Source of the DNA: Rhyacichthys aspro
Lineage: Eukaryota > Chordata > Actinopteri > Gobiiformes > Rhyacichthyidae
Length of the DNA: 64,000 bases
Direction of reading: 5' to 3'
NCBI GenBank assembly: GCA_036850595.1
Contig: CM072160.1
Span: forward strand, 18,641,906 to 18,705,905
Shown: in pieces, positions 10,914-23,300 of the stretch
Position numbering within the stretch: the first letter of the stretch is position 1
Layout: each line of letters starts with the position of its first letter
Program-made: the position numbers and the translations under genes
Notes under the pieces: generated by a model
Database searches by the model: none
What the model saw: only the letters and a program-made list of their open reading frames with translations
What the model was told of the DNA's origin: nothing

Positions 10914-13900
10914 GTAGGTGGATTTTTTAATTTCAAAGAACGCCTTTTCAACATTTAGGGGACACTGGATTAGTTGTAATTCTGTCAATCAGGGCTGTAC
11001 ACAGAAGTTTATTAATACTGAAAACAAACGTGTGCAGAGGGTAACAACACATGTGGGACAAACTAGGACAAATGTTACCAATGTGGGGAAATAGTCAAAA
11101 TGTATGGCTAATCTATAACATTTATTTTATTTGTCAATCATGTAAACACTGACAGAAGCCATTAAGTGGATTTAACTTTAACTGTAATGATGGAGGGAAG
11201 TCCAGCCTGGGTAATGTTTAGTACTTACCAGATCAAAAAAGGATGTCTACTAAAACTTTATCTGGCAGATAGTGAGACTTTGGATATGATATAATAATAG
11301 TTGGCAATGCTGGTTTTTAATATTTTAGTCCAATAATGTGGTCCAACTTTGTAATGCCTCATACAGCTGGGCCTGCAGATGGGTTTAAAAGAACAATGTC
11401 TCTGCAGAATTAAGGAAAAGTCGGAATAAGGTGTAATTACAGCCTAAACTGGCAGAGTAGGGTAACTAGGATGGGAACAAATGGGAACAAATACAGACCT
11501 ATGCAGGAAAAACCTTGTTAAACGTAAATCTAAGTTGCAAAAAACTGTGTGAATCTCTGTATGTGGTCAAAATATATAAAATATATAAATATATATATAT
11601 AAATAACACAATTCTCCATGTATATTATAACATAACTTACATAAGCCCAGAGTGAATCATACATTTTTTTTTTAAATTAAATCTGTCACCAATTTCTGAG
11701 CCTAATGAAAAAGAAAAGATATAAAAGTCTTGTGCAATGTATTTCAGATCCATTAAATGTGTAAGATTCATCTGCTTTCCTCTGCTGTCTAGTTATATGG
11801 GAACACAAGAATGGTAGAAAGAGTCTGACAGACACCACAAAATAAAGCACATAACCTCAGTGTGCTTTCAACTTCATGTATTCATAATATTTAACTGAGT
11901 TTTGAAGTTAGACAAAATAACTCATGATAATGTGAAATTTGGAAACACCACTAATTTGGATTTCTCAAGGATAACATTTGACCCACTGAAGTGCTAAATG
12001 ACATTTTGAAATTTTGTTTTACAGTAACTTACTGTCAGGTGGTTGACAGCATGATATTGTAAAATGATAATGTAGTATAAATATTGTTTAAATAATAAAA
12101 TATCTAGTGGTCAGTAACATTAAAAAACAACATAAGCAAAGTAGTACCAAATACTGGTAAAAAAGACTGTAATATCCATAGTGAAATACTATCAAACAGT
12201 AACAGGAAATATCCATAAAACCCCAAACAGTACATATTTACAGTAAATACACTAAATTATATTAAATCAAAAATAGAGAACTATTTTTGTTACATTACGG
12301 AGATAACACAACCCACTGTAGTAAAATGAACAGGAAACTGACAGTAATAGCTGTAAAAGTATTCTAACAGTGTTTACAGTGTTTGTTTTCATCATCAAAG
12401 TCAGCCAGACTTATGTATGATAAGATATTACTCTCTGTTGTATTATGATATACAGCAAATAACAGTAAATGCTTTTTCCATTGAATTTGCTCATTGATTT
12501 TTATTATCATGTGTGATATTTACTTTTATAATGTATCGGAATTGTTTTACACTAAAAATGGCAACCACAGCTGCCTTTTTTTATTTAAACTGTAAATTTG
12601 ACTTTTATTGTGTACACAGGCACTGTTTTGCCCTTATTACTACAGCCTTAATTCCTTATGTGTTCCCAGAATGATTCTTAATGGTAAACCAATGCTCTTA
12701 TATTCCACAATTCATTATCTCTTATATTATTCCCAGGTGGTACGGCGTGTGTGCTGAGCGGCCAGCCCTTCGACACCACTAAAGTCAAGATGCAGACCTT
12801 CCCCACCATGTACCGGGGCTTCACTCACTGCTTCATGTCCACGTGCAGAAGCGGGGGTCTGCGGGGTCTCTACAAGGGCACCACTCCGGCTCTGATCGCC
12901 AACATCACAGAGAATGCAGTGCTCTTCCTCAGTTACGGCCTCTGCCAGGACGTGGTGCGCTTCCTGAGCCGGATGGACCGAGGGGCGGAGCTCAGGTTGG
13001 ACACTCCCACTGTGTGTTTTTCTGTTGTGTGTCCTAAACAACTTCTGGTGACAAGGCTTGTGTCACAGTGAACCGTGGCTGGAGCTGACTTCTGTGAATC
13101 AGAGTGGATTACATATCTTCCCAGTCTTCCCATAACTCAGTGCTTTTACTTTTCGGAGTAATTCCTTCCCTGTTGAGCAAGCCTGGTCACTGTTGGGTGG
13201 AGTAGTGTTATTTTTAAATCTAAGTAACTCTTAGCATCATTTTTTTTTCCATTTGAGTTCTAAAGGGACAGTATTTTGTAAAAGGGGATCTATGAGATAC
13301 TTAAGTGACTTATCTCCCAGTTGGTAGAAGCAGACGGGAGCAATGACACAGTCATAAATCATATTTGGGCATAACATAAACTGTATGTGAACTCCAAACA
13401 ATAAAATCAGCAGTGGACAGTTTACAATTTTTTATGAAGATGCAACTGAAAAGATTAGAGGTTCTTGTAGTATGTTGCATTGTATTTAAAAAAAAAATAA
13501 TTTTCACAACAGATTTACAGATTTACAGTTTACGTTTTCTATAAAATAAATACAATTAAGACATTATAATAAGTGTATAATTAATCCTTACTGAAACAAA
13601 AGGCTTCTAGTTAGAAGGGAAACTGACCAGAAAAATATGTCTATGTAAGAATATAAAAGTAAGTTCATATATATAAAAATATAAATGCATAAAAAGTTTT
13701 GTGGTTAGACAAAATAACTTGGAAGTAAATGACAATCAATGTAGCTAAACTCCAATACCAATACCATCTTGTTCATACTTTAGATAAGTTACATTAGGGC
13801 TGTGCGATAATTGTGCAAATTAATTAGATTAATTAGATTTTTTTTAATTTTGGACGATGTCAAAAATAGACATATCGCTGAATCGATTTAAGGTGAAAAG

Positions 13901-15269
13901 TTTCTTCTAACCCTGCCCTACACACTGTGTTGTGGCTAATGCTGCTGCTACCAGCTCCATTAATAATCACCAGAGAAAGCATCATATTACCCTGAGATGC
14001 TGTGGTTTAGTGAAGTGAAGGAAACTGATCGAAAGAAACAGAGTCTGTGTAGCATTTGATTGATTTATGCAAATTAGCCACATGGTCAAAGCGCTTTTAA
14101 AGTCTTTTAACAAGACTTTGTGCAGCAAAAATTGTATTAGACATGTTTTTGGAGACAGAAAGGGCTAAAACTAAAAGGTATCTAACCTAACTGTTTATTT
14201 TATATGCCCACTGCTGCTGCTGTCCGCTGTTTTGTGTTGGAACAAATAAACCAAACATTTGAATTAGCTTTTCAGGGCAATAGCAAGACAAAAAAATCTA
14301 GTAAAATTGTAAATCGTCCGAAAAATGAAATAAAAATAAAAAAAATGGAGATTTTATTTTTTAGCCATATCACCCAGCCCTACATTACATATTTTTCCTC
14401 CTTTGTTTCTTTTCAGTGATATTCAGAAGGCCACTGCAGGGTCTCTAGCCTCCATCTTCTCTGCCACAGCCATATGCCCCACCGAGCTGGTCAAATGTCG
14501 CCTGCAGGCCATGCACGAAATGGAAGCGGCGGGCAAGATCGCAACTGGAACAAAAAGGTGAGGAAAATAAAGCAAAATCATCCAAAGTTTTATATTTTGT
14601 TGATGTTTGCTGACTTTTAAAAAAAAAATCCAGCACAGTGTGGACAGTAGTGAAATCGGTGTTGAGAGAAAACGGTCCCCTGGGTTTGTACCAAGGACTT
14701 ACTTCCACTATTGTGAGAGAGATCCCTGGATACTTCTGCTTCTTTGGGGCGTATGAACTCTGCCGGTCGACGTTCGCCAAATACATGGGCACTGACAAAG
14801 ACGGAATAGGTATATCATAGTAATAAAAAAAACAACTTTTAGTGAATTCAGTGGCATAATTTGATTTGTTGGTGCTGTTGTAGGGATGCTGCCTCTCATG
14901 TTCAGCGGCGGGTTCGGAGGCGCTTGTCTCTGGTTGGTGGTCTTCCCCATCGACTGCGTGAAGTCTAGGATCCAGGTTCACTCTTTAACCGGAAGACAAG
15001 AAGGGTTTATGAAGACTTTTAGGGCCATAATCCGACAGGAAGGTACGATTTTGGGAAGACTGATGGAATTTATTAGAATAAAACGTCCACAGAAGTTGCA
15101 TATTTTACAGGAATCCTACAAATGAATTATTCTTTTTGTCCATGCAGGTTTTGGGGCCCTCTACTCCGGCCTGACTCCCACCATGATACGCACCTTTCCT
15201 GCCAACGGAGCCCTGTTCTTAGCTTATGAACTTAGCCGCAAGTTTATGATGGACAAGGTCAGCGCTTGA
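10859..15269 (+). CDS. slc25a15: Mitochondrial ornithine transporter 1 (ORC1), full coding region in six exons
   Basis: Exchanges cytosolic ornithine for matrix citrulline/H+ across the mitochondrial inner membrane, feeding the urea cycle and ornithine catabolism; human deficiency is HHH syndrome. Coding exons are 10859-10913, 12737-12995, 14417-14557, 14634-14809, 14884-15042 and 15148-15269. Phases join to 303 codons plus TGA (human ORC1 is 301). The three-fold carrier repeat is complete: signatures QPFDTTK (28-34), CPTELVK (125-131) and FPIDCVK (231-237). The substrate-site pair Arg180-Glu181 (human Arg179-Glu180) is present, as is the TACVLSGQPFDT block near the N terminus. Every intron has GT/AG ends. 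There is no cleavable presequence, as is usual for this family. Identity rests on near-continuous similarity to remembered human ORC1; the teleost a/b copy is undetermined. Confidence 0.96.
10914..12736. other. slc25a15 intron after first coding exon
   Basis: 1.8 kb, AT-rich. TA-rich simple sequence lies at 11570-11605. No exon or clear mobile element was recognised. Confidence 0.5.
12737..12995 (+). CDS. slc25a15: slc25a15 coding exon 2 (residues 19-104)
   Basis: Carries the first carrier signature and helices 1-2 (GGTACVLSGQPFDTTKVK). Acceptor TCCCAG; donor CTCAG|GTTGGA in phase 2. The frame stays open into the intron, giving a spurious longer reading frame. Confidence 0.93.
13797..14380 (+). 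mobile_element. Non-autonomous TIR DNA element (GGGCTG family), reference copy, sense
   Basis: A 584-bp element with ends GGGCTGTGCGATA... and ...ATATCACCCAGCCC, flanked by a perfect 7-bp direct repeat TACATTA at 13790-13796 and 14381-14387, as expected for a target-site duplication. It has no transposase frame. Internal landmarks are TTTCTTCTAACCCTGCCCTA, AATTAGCCACATGG and ACTAAAAGGTATCTAA. These recur in four more places in the window. hAT-like by end sequence, but class is inferred. Confidence 0.75.
14417..14557 (+). CDS. slc25a15: slc25a15 coding exon 3 (residues 105-151)
   Basis: Helix 3 and the second signature CPTELVKCRLQ. A transposon copy ends only 36 bp upstream of this acceptor (TTTCAG), so the branch point lies in or beside it. 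Donor AAAAG|GTGAGG, phase 2. Confidence 0.93.
14634..14809 (+). CDS. slc25a15: slc25a15 coding exon 4 (residues 152-210)
   Basis: Separated from exon 3 by only 76 bp. Contains helix 4 with the Arg-Glu substrate-contact pair (TSTIVREIPGYFCFF). Donor GGAATAG|GTATAT, phase 1. Confidence 0.93.
14884..15042 (+). CDS. slc25a15: slc25a15 coding exon 5 (residues 211-263)
   Basis: After a 74-bp intron. Encodes helix 5 and the third signature FPIDCVKSRIQ. Donor GGAAG|GTACGA, phase 1. Confidence 0.93.
15148..15269 (+). CDS. slc25a15: slc25a15 last coding exon (residues 264-303 and stop)
   Basis: Encodes helix 6 with TMIRTFPANGALFLAYE, matching the C-terminal block of human ORC1, then ends KFMMDKVSA and TGA. 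Confidence 0.94.
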
Positions 15270-15700
15270 TGTGGACGATGCTTTCACTTGAAGCCCTGTC
15301 ATTTGTTAAAATTTGACACTAAATGTTAATATTTGATCTGACGTGATCAGAGAATTGCAAAAACATTTGTATTTGCCAAGTATTATAGAGATAAGTTACA
15401 TAAATAATAACTAAATCTTTGCTATGTTGAAATGAAGTTGCTTTTTTACATACGTGATAATGAGTAAAGCAACAATATGTAAACGTTTCATATCTCTTAC
15501 ATAAAGAATATTTGATACAATATTATATTTTAAAATGTTCATAAACCCGCTGTGTCCAGTGCATTTTATTTGTATTTGTTGTTTTAGTTAAGAAGGAGCA
15601 GCCTTACAGTGTGTGGAAATGACTTCAGTGTTATATAAAGTCCAGTATTACAACACAAAAAGGGCTTTACAGACTGTAAAGGATGACTCCCTCAGAACTG

Positions 15701-15706
15701 AATAAA
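15701..15706 (+). terminator. Candidate slc25a15 polyadenylation signal
   Basis: First AATAAA after the stop codon, giving a 3' UTR of about 450 nt. A second candidate follows near 15814. No cleavage-site evidence. Confidence 0.4.
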
Positions 15707-16734
15707 AGTCAGACAAAAATGAGGAAGTGATTCTTAAGAAATTACCGTTATTCTCAATTGCTTAAACCTTTTAATGAAACTTAGATCTAGGAGAATTTCC
15801 TTCTCAAACATTTAATAAAACAAGGTTCTCTGTTACTGTTACTTCATACAGCTCCCACACACAGACACAGTTCAGAAGAGAAACACTCATGTTCACACTG
15901 GGAAGAGATGGTGAATCTAAAATTTGTGATCCTTGTGTTTTCCTGTTTTCACAAATGAATCAAAGAGATGATTTGATTTGATTTTAATGGCTATCATCTC
16001 CAAAACATGAACCTAAACCCTAGGAGTTTATATTTAATGTCAGATGGTTGTATGAGTTCATGGCTGTGATTTTGACTTATGGGAGCGTGTAGTGAGGAAT
16101 GCCTATTCACTTTTGACATCAGCATTAGGCAGTTTTTAGTTTAGCAAAGAATTTATTAAGAGTGCCTGTTATCTCAGTGTGGGCGATTAATGACAAAAGT
16201 GGCTATGAGTGGTTTAGTGAGGAGTTACATGTGCCTTACACACTTTATTGTCCTCAGGAGGAACATACGACGAGAGTCAGATTGAAGCAGGAGGAGTCAC
16301 AGGACATGGCTAAGAACATGTGGCTGTAAGTATATTATTTAAACTTTTTAAATGGACATCAATTTAAAATAAGATGTACAATAGACTATTCATGGGTAAG
16401 GCCAGTCCAAGGAGATTCTTTCTCTCTCTCCAGGGAGAGTCTTTTTTTGTTGAGCTGTCAGAGGAACATCTTTGTTCAAGCTGTATATTTGTCAGTTTAC
16501 ACAGCATCAGTAAAGTATCCCACATTGTCCCTCTTTGTCCAGCAGAAACACATGGTTCCATACTTTCCACTTTCAAAGTGTGTAAGTATATTAAAAAATG
16601 TCTTTGAAAAGTTAATAATAAAGCACTTTGCCTGATGGAGCTAAAATGGTGAAACAATGGTTATTGATTGAGATAACTTTGACATTTTCACTGAGAATCA
16701 GATTTTAGTTTTTTTTAGGAAATGACACTGAGCT

Positions 16735-16795
16735 GGAATCAAACCCAGGTTAGTGGTATGTGTTCTACCAGGTGGACCTTCCAGGCTCCCATAGT
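16735..16795 (-). repeat. tRNA-like SINE fragment, antisense
   Basis: Read on minus it gives TGGTAGAACACA (A-box-like) followed, after 11 bases, by GGGTTTGATTCC (B-box-like), the layout of a tRNA-derived SINE head. A similar B-box-like segment is at 41270-41300. Too diverged to be a tRNA gene. Confidence 0.35.
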
Positions 16796-17239
16796 TTTAT
16801 GCAAGTTAAACAACAAAAAACCCTTCAAATCTGGGTATAAGCAGTTTTAAACAGTTCAGAACCACCTAAAATAAGTCGGGTTTTCAAATGCTTGCCATTA
16901 TTTGACTACAACAGAAGACTAGACAATGTGGAGCATGGTTTCCCGCACTTAGCTCAGTGTCATATTTCCTTCGCTGGACACAATCCATTGTTTATTCATG
17001 AGCTACACTCAGCAAGCGTCAAACCCCTGGACGGAGCTGTGAGAGACAAAACAAAACACTCCCACTACCACATGACGTTCACACAGAGACAGTCTTGCAT
17101 TCTACATGTGTGGTTGATGTTTGTACAGTACTTGCCCGAGCAGTGAGGACTCAGGAGGCAGGAGTGTGCACACATCAGGCCAGGCACATGGTAATGATCA
17201 TGTGACGGGGACAGGAGGCGGACCACACCCCGCTGCTGG

Positions 17240-17302
17240 GAGATCATATATGTAAACAGCTCTCTCTGCGTGGCCTACATTACCCCTCCGACAGCCGACT
17301 CC
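17240..17302 (+). promoter_or_regulatory. Candidate core promoter of the stomatin-family gene
   Basis: A TATA-like CATATATG lies about 55 bp before the ATG, with no intervening ATG after it. Plausible short 5' UTR, but an upstream untranslated exon cannot be excluded. Confidence 0.3.
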
Positions 17303-17381
17303 ATGATCTCCACTACCTCCAGCACCACAGAGATGGTCACGCAGGGGAAACTCCAGATCAACTCTGTGGACAATGTAGAAG
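17303..17381 (+). CDS. stoml3: stoml3 exon 1 (residues 1-26)
   Basis: Encodes the variable Ser/Thr-rich cytosolic N terminus starting MISTTSSTTEM. Donor GAAG|GTCAGT in phase 1. M11 is an alternative start in the same frame. Confidence 0.8.
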
Positions 17382-20300
17382 GTCAGTGAGGAACATTTAT
17401 AATATAATGTAACATAATAGTAATCAGATGTTAATATGACAGGAAATACCAAAACATCACAATGACCATTTCTAAAACAATTACTATTTAAGTCTAAGTA
17501 ACAACAATAGAACTGATTTTTAAGTTTGCCCAATTTTCAGAATGATTTTTGTTCAGTTAAAATGAATAGGAAATGTAATATATAAATACAATGGCACACT
17601 TTGGGCTGTTGACAACATTCTATTATCAAAATGTTTAACTCCATAAAGAAAAATAATACATGCATTCATTTATTGAATATTTTGTTATTTTTAAGTAATG
17701 TACTTTCTTCTTTAGAATATTCAACATTTTCTGGCTCCTGGAAACATTATTGAGCCCATTAGGATTTATATTCATATATTCACAGGATAATAAATTGGAT
17801 AGATTTGATGTTTTTCAGCTTTTTATCAGCCTTTTACACCATACACCTTTTCCCCAGATTTTTTAATGACTTCCATAACTTAACCTCAAATGTCTAACAC
17901 AAATTTATTCAGTTTTCTAAAATGTTTTCAAAACTTCAACTAAATAATAAGCCAACCATGACTTACCGCACTTTGAATTTTCATGACATTTTTTAGTTTT
18001 AATTTTGTTAGAGGGACTACAAAAACCCACTATATTTGTTGTATCTTGTCTCATTTTAATGCACTAAATTAATGCATTTATTTACCTTTAAATATTTTAA
18101 CGTTTTTTTACGTTTTTATTAATTAGCAAAACAGATTCCGTGCTATACATTGTTAAAGCTAGTTTTGCAGTGTATTGATCAGCAGATATGCTGTATTATG
18201 GTTAGCACATATTGAATCAAATCATATTGTAAGTTCCTCGATGACCAACCACAACCAAATAACATTTTATATCTCCTTTTAAAAACTCAACACCTAGGTA
18301 CTTTGCACTGAACTGATGTAGAATTGCACCACATCAAAGTGCTCTGTTTCATCATGCATTGTCCATTTTAACTTTGAAATATTAGCTTAAAAAAGTTACG
18401 CAAGTCACAAGATGCAAGGGGACAATGTCAAACAATGGAAAATATAAAAAGTACAGCACCAACACTGAGATGTATAGTTTATGTAAAGCTAAAGTTTCAG
18501 CACATGCCCTTTACATACGAGCAGCAAAGCTTATGTGGCCTTTATTTACATAACAATGGCATAAATAATCAACCATTACACTGACTAGGCTCGTGTTACT
18601 AAGACTCTTATAGGATCATGTGTGTTTTTGAGTATGCATTGGGACATTGCCGGGCTAGATCTCATATGGCCTTGTGAATGAATCTAATGATATTCAGAGG
18701 TAGCACATTAATATATAAGTATAAAATAATGTCAGTATTAAAGTTATGGTGCTTTAAGTGTGGCACAGTCTTCCAACTCTTTACTAACAAAAGTCTGTGT
18801 AGTTCCCTTGTAAGTGAACATGGTGGAGGAGTCACTGATCTATGGAGAATAAATGGCTCCTGGATACTTCCACAGTGTCAACACAAAGTAATGCTTCTAG
18901 GGTACAACTTGTGCTCAACTTTAGCAAATTTATTTTCACATCTTTAGAATAGAACCACCATATTGTAAATAGGACATGATGTTCAATTTATCACTGGGTT
19001 TTTATTGAAGTGATTAATACTTCCATTTTCCAGTATTTCTTTACGTTATTAGAAATGATACTGTTTCCCTCTGATAACACATTATCATAATATAGATATA
19101 GTAACTGTAATATACTGTGAAAAATAGATCAGGCATTTGAGAGTAGAAGAGGGACTAAGTCAAATAACATTTTTTCATAAATTATGCTCACGGTTCATAC
19201 AGTCTTCCTCCGATATTTCCTATGACCCTTCACAAATATTTCATCACCAAATATGACTTTACTGATGACCAAATTGTAACAATTTTTCTGGAATTTTAAA
19301 CATAAATGTCCCATTAAATTAAATATTAACTGGGCAAATAAATTACATCAAATAAAAAGTCAATTCATTGAAATTCACTGTGTAATTGTGACGTAGACCG
19401 AAGATTCTTTTTAAGGTGCTGATGTTTGATGCTTCAGGAAATCATTGCAAAAAAATCTCACTGTTTCTTTGTAACTTTTTGTAATTTTCTGAACATTTTT
19501 ATTCTGCAGATTGCATAAGTAGTGATATTACTGTGTGTAGTCTATTGTCTTGCAAGGTGACTCACACAACTTTCAGTTTGTGAGCGAATGTTTTACATTT
19601 TGAACGATATAAAAAAATCACCATTTTGCACATTCAAGTTTAAAGAGAAAAACAAGTTTCTTCTAACCCAGCACTATACACTGTTGGGAGCTCATCCTGC
19701 AGCTAGTGCCTGAGCAACACAATAATAATTGCCATAATAACTCTACAGACAATAAATAATCACTAGGTAAATGTGTGCAAATGTGGCCATGTGCCAATTA
19801 GCCAAGATTTTGTGAGGCATGTAAATTGCATTAAACCTGTCCTGTGAAAGCAAAGAGGTATAAAACTAAAAGATATTTTAACAGGTCAGTAGCAAGTCAA
19901 AATAATTCAATAATTAAAAAAAGGTAAGGTAATAGTAAAAGGTAATAGTAAGGATATTTTTTTCTATTTTTAGCTACCGTCCAATAACAAGTACCAAAGG
20001 ACTTTATCTGATGTTGTTAATATCTAATAATAGAAATAATAGTAACCTAATAATAACTTACAATCTGTGTAGCATTGGGCTAATAAAGAGATTGAAAGTG
20101 GCATTGTCCAAAATGTTCAATACACTTTAAAGTTGAGCACTGTTTTTAGTGAATAATCACTTAAATACAATACAATATTGACAAAAGGTCATCTACAGCT
20201 TCATAGAAATCACTGAAGGGAGTCAATTTAGTTTCATTACTTCCTGATTCTGTTGCTACAATTATTCAGAAAGGACAAACTGTATAACAATGTATAGCCC

Positions 20301-23300
20301 ATAGAGATTAATTACCTAACCAGCGATAAACATATAGAGACACTGCTGCCCCTATGGATCGAACAGGTCACTGTGTGTGCATAGAGACTACATTATGCCT
20401 CATCTATAAAGTCTTCTTTCTTCTCCACAGATAAAAACTCTGGACGCCTGGGGTGTTTCGGCTGGATCCTGGTGATCATATCCCTCCTGTTTGTGGCGGT
20501 GACCTTCCCCATCACACTGTTTATGTGTGTGAAGGTACAGTTGTACTCTCCACGGGGTATATCCCAATGTAGGAGGGAGTCCAACAGTGCTCATATGGAA
20601 ACCACTGTTGTGTGCTGCACGTTGCTAGGGTTCTTAAGTCATTACTACACCAGAATACTTAAAGCAATACTAAGACTAAAGGAGACCAACTTAATGTTTT
20701 TTAAGGTTCTATATTTTGGGGTTAAAAGTTACACAGTGTAGCGAGGCGGCGAGGATTCTAGAATGGAGCTCGCTTATTATCAACTTTTAGCGGTCTCTTA
20801 CGATGTTACTTGTTCTCTTTAAGTTCAGTAAGCCACAGCCCTCACCTGTCTGAGGCAAGGTGTGATGATAATACAGACAGTAATATATCAATTCCTTGTT
20901 TCCTTGGTTTTTATATATATTATATCCTTCCCTTATTCTCTTTTCAACTTCACCAATATTAAGGAGCTTTAGATAGTTTACCTTATTACTAACTTGACCA
21001 GAGGCTTAGAGTGTAGGACGTGTACCCCTATCTCAACGTAGGTGAGGTGATCCTACCTTTTAGTGAGGCTGGGAGAATCGTCCCTCTTGGACTGGCAATA
21101 GGTCTTCAACGTAGCTTACTTCTGTTCAGCTTCTCTGTTCTCAGAGATTACTCAGACGACTTCACAGGGTTTGCTCACTAGATGGGAAAAGATTCACCAA
21201 TACACAGTAGATGTCTTTCCAACCTTAACTTGAGATTTCAGTCCCAAGAGAAGATCGTATTTTTATTTACTGAACTCTTACAATCTGGATACAACTTGTT
21301 GTAACATACAGAGGCGGATTATATTGTAGCGCTTGCAAATAAGCTCTAGCTGTTAATCAACACATGTATGTCACTGGGATGATATCACAGAGAGTTACTC
21401 TATAATAAGGACTCAGATGGTATCAGCCGGGGCTGACAATGGTTCTGAGCGCTGAGTGGACTCAGATGGTATCAGCCGGGCCTGACAATGTTTCTGAGCC
21501 ACTGAGCAGAGCCCTGCTCAGCATATTTATAGACACAGGAAGCGCTGTTCAGCGGCTCCCCTCAGCCAGGGTGCCTTTACTCACCCCAGCCAGTAACTAG
21601 CCCAGTGACATAACACGATGCACAAATTGCAAATCACATTACAAAAAATACAATGGATTATTAAAACATCCTAACCATTAAGATAAATGTCTTCATCATG
21701 TTTTCCACAATAGTACATGGGCATCTCACTACACACAGTGTGGCTTTAACTAACCCATTATTTATAGAGGTTTTAGGTAATACATTGAGCATTGAGATCA
21801 ATAATAATTCATTCATTAATTATACATTGTTGGGAACAATATTCATTAAGATGGCTGGGAATCACATGGTACCTAAGGATACCATACAATTTAATTTCTG
21901 ATACAACTGAATAATAATTATAGTATCACATTGGTTACATTAAATTACGACATCTGTGAAAATGTGATGGAAGGATAGCCCAAGATTGAGCAAAAGTGAA
22001 TTTTGTGGATTAATTCTTGGCATTGTAATATGATGTATAACTTGTGTTAAATAAATAAAAATCACAGAAAGAAAATGATTTGATAACGATACGATATATT
22101 GTTGAAGCGCTATTCATTGATCATTTTGTTCTATTGTACATCACAACACCTTATGTATTTCTGCATGAGTGAAGCATTTTGTGGAGCAGGGTCTCAAAAG
22201 TAATCCAAAGTGTTTGCATGAAGCAATATGCATATAGCTGCTAGGATCAGAGTTGTGTTGTAGGGGTCATGTGACTCAGTATGCCAGTAATGACTCAGTA
22301 ATAACTCATTGACTGATTTCTGTGCTGTGCCCTCTAGAGCAGCGTTTTCCAAACACTGGGTCGAGAACCAAGAGTGGGTCGCAAGATTTTATTTAAGTAA
22401 TGCACAAACTCTGGACTATGACCTTCAGTGTAGCAGATATTAATATAGTGTCCACCTATAAATACCTGGAGGTGCAGCTGGACAACAAGCTGGACTGATC
22501 CATAAATACAGATGTATTTTGAAGGAAAGGCCAAAGTTGGCATTGGCTAAGGTTTTAATGTAACCAATAAACTGTCTGTTGGGAGCAGTCTCAAAAAAAG
22601 AGACTGGAGCTGATTTGAAAAACAAATAAAGATAGTGGTTCAACTATAGGTATTAATGAGATCAGTGAGGGAACAAACCCTTCACTTAAATTACCCGTAA
22701 GTAGCATTCAGTGGTAATATAAATGAAGAAAATAGGCTGAAATAAATACAAAGAAAACCACAAGCCTTACAAAAATTTTGATATATTATCTGACTGTCTG
22801 ATACTTCTTGTTGTGCAGATAGTGAAGGAGTATGAGCGGGCGGTTATATTCAGACTGGGGAGGATCACGGACAGGAAACCTAAAGGCCCAGGTACGTTTC
22901 TCGTAGAAGAAAATGTCTTAAACACTTTCCATTATTTTAGAGATGGTCTAACCCACTAAAAACGTAATATGAGGAGACATTTGTCAGCATTTTGGAATAT
23001 TCTAGGGTAAACTTGCTGATAAAATGTTGTTAAATAATACATAAATAGAGTTTTTTTTTGTTTTTTATCATAGGACTTTTCTTTGTTCTGCCCTGCACTG
23101 ACTCTTTCGTCAAAGTTGATCTGAGAACCATCTCCTTCGACATCCCGCCTCAAGAGGTCAGTACGGAGCAGGTTTTAAAAAATAACACATTATGGGTTGT
23201 GTTCATCATCATTGCGCTCTTACTTCTGCAGATCTTGACGAAAGACTCTGTGACGGTGTCGGTGGACGGCGTGGTGTACTTCAGGATCCACTGTCCCATC

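Larger units (their letters stand above)
15270..17302. other. Intergenic, slc25a15 to stomatin-family gene
   Basis: Head-to-tail spacing of 2.0 kb. It holds the slc25a15 3' UTR, a tRNA-like SINE fragment near 16735-16795, and a 68-bp open segment at 16258-16325 with good acceptor (TCCTCAG) and donor (GTAAGT). I could not fit that segment in phase to either gene. Confidence 0.45.

Noticed and set aside
14445..14981. 178-codon minus-strand frame across slc25a15 exons 3-5
   Set aside because: Antisense to verified exons and runs through introns; a shadow.
16735..16795. tRNA gene on minus
   Set aside because: A- and B-box-like motifs only; no cloverleaf or intact acceptor stem, so called a SINE fragment.
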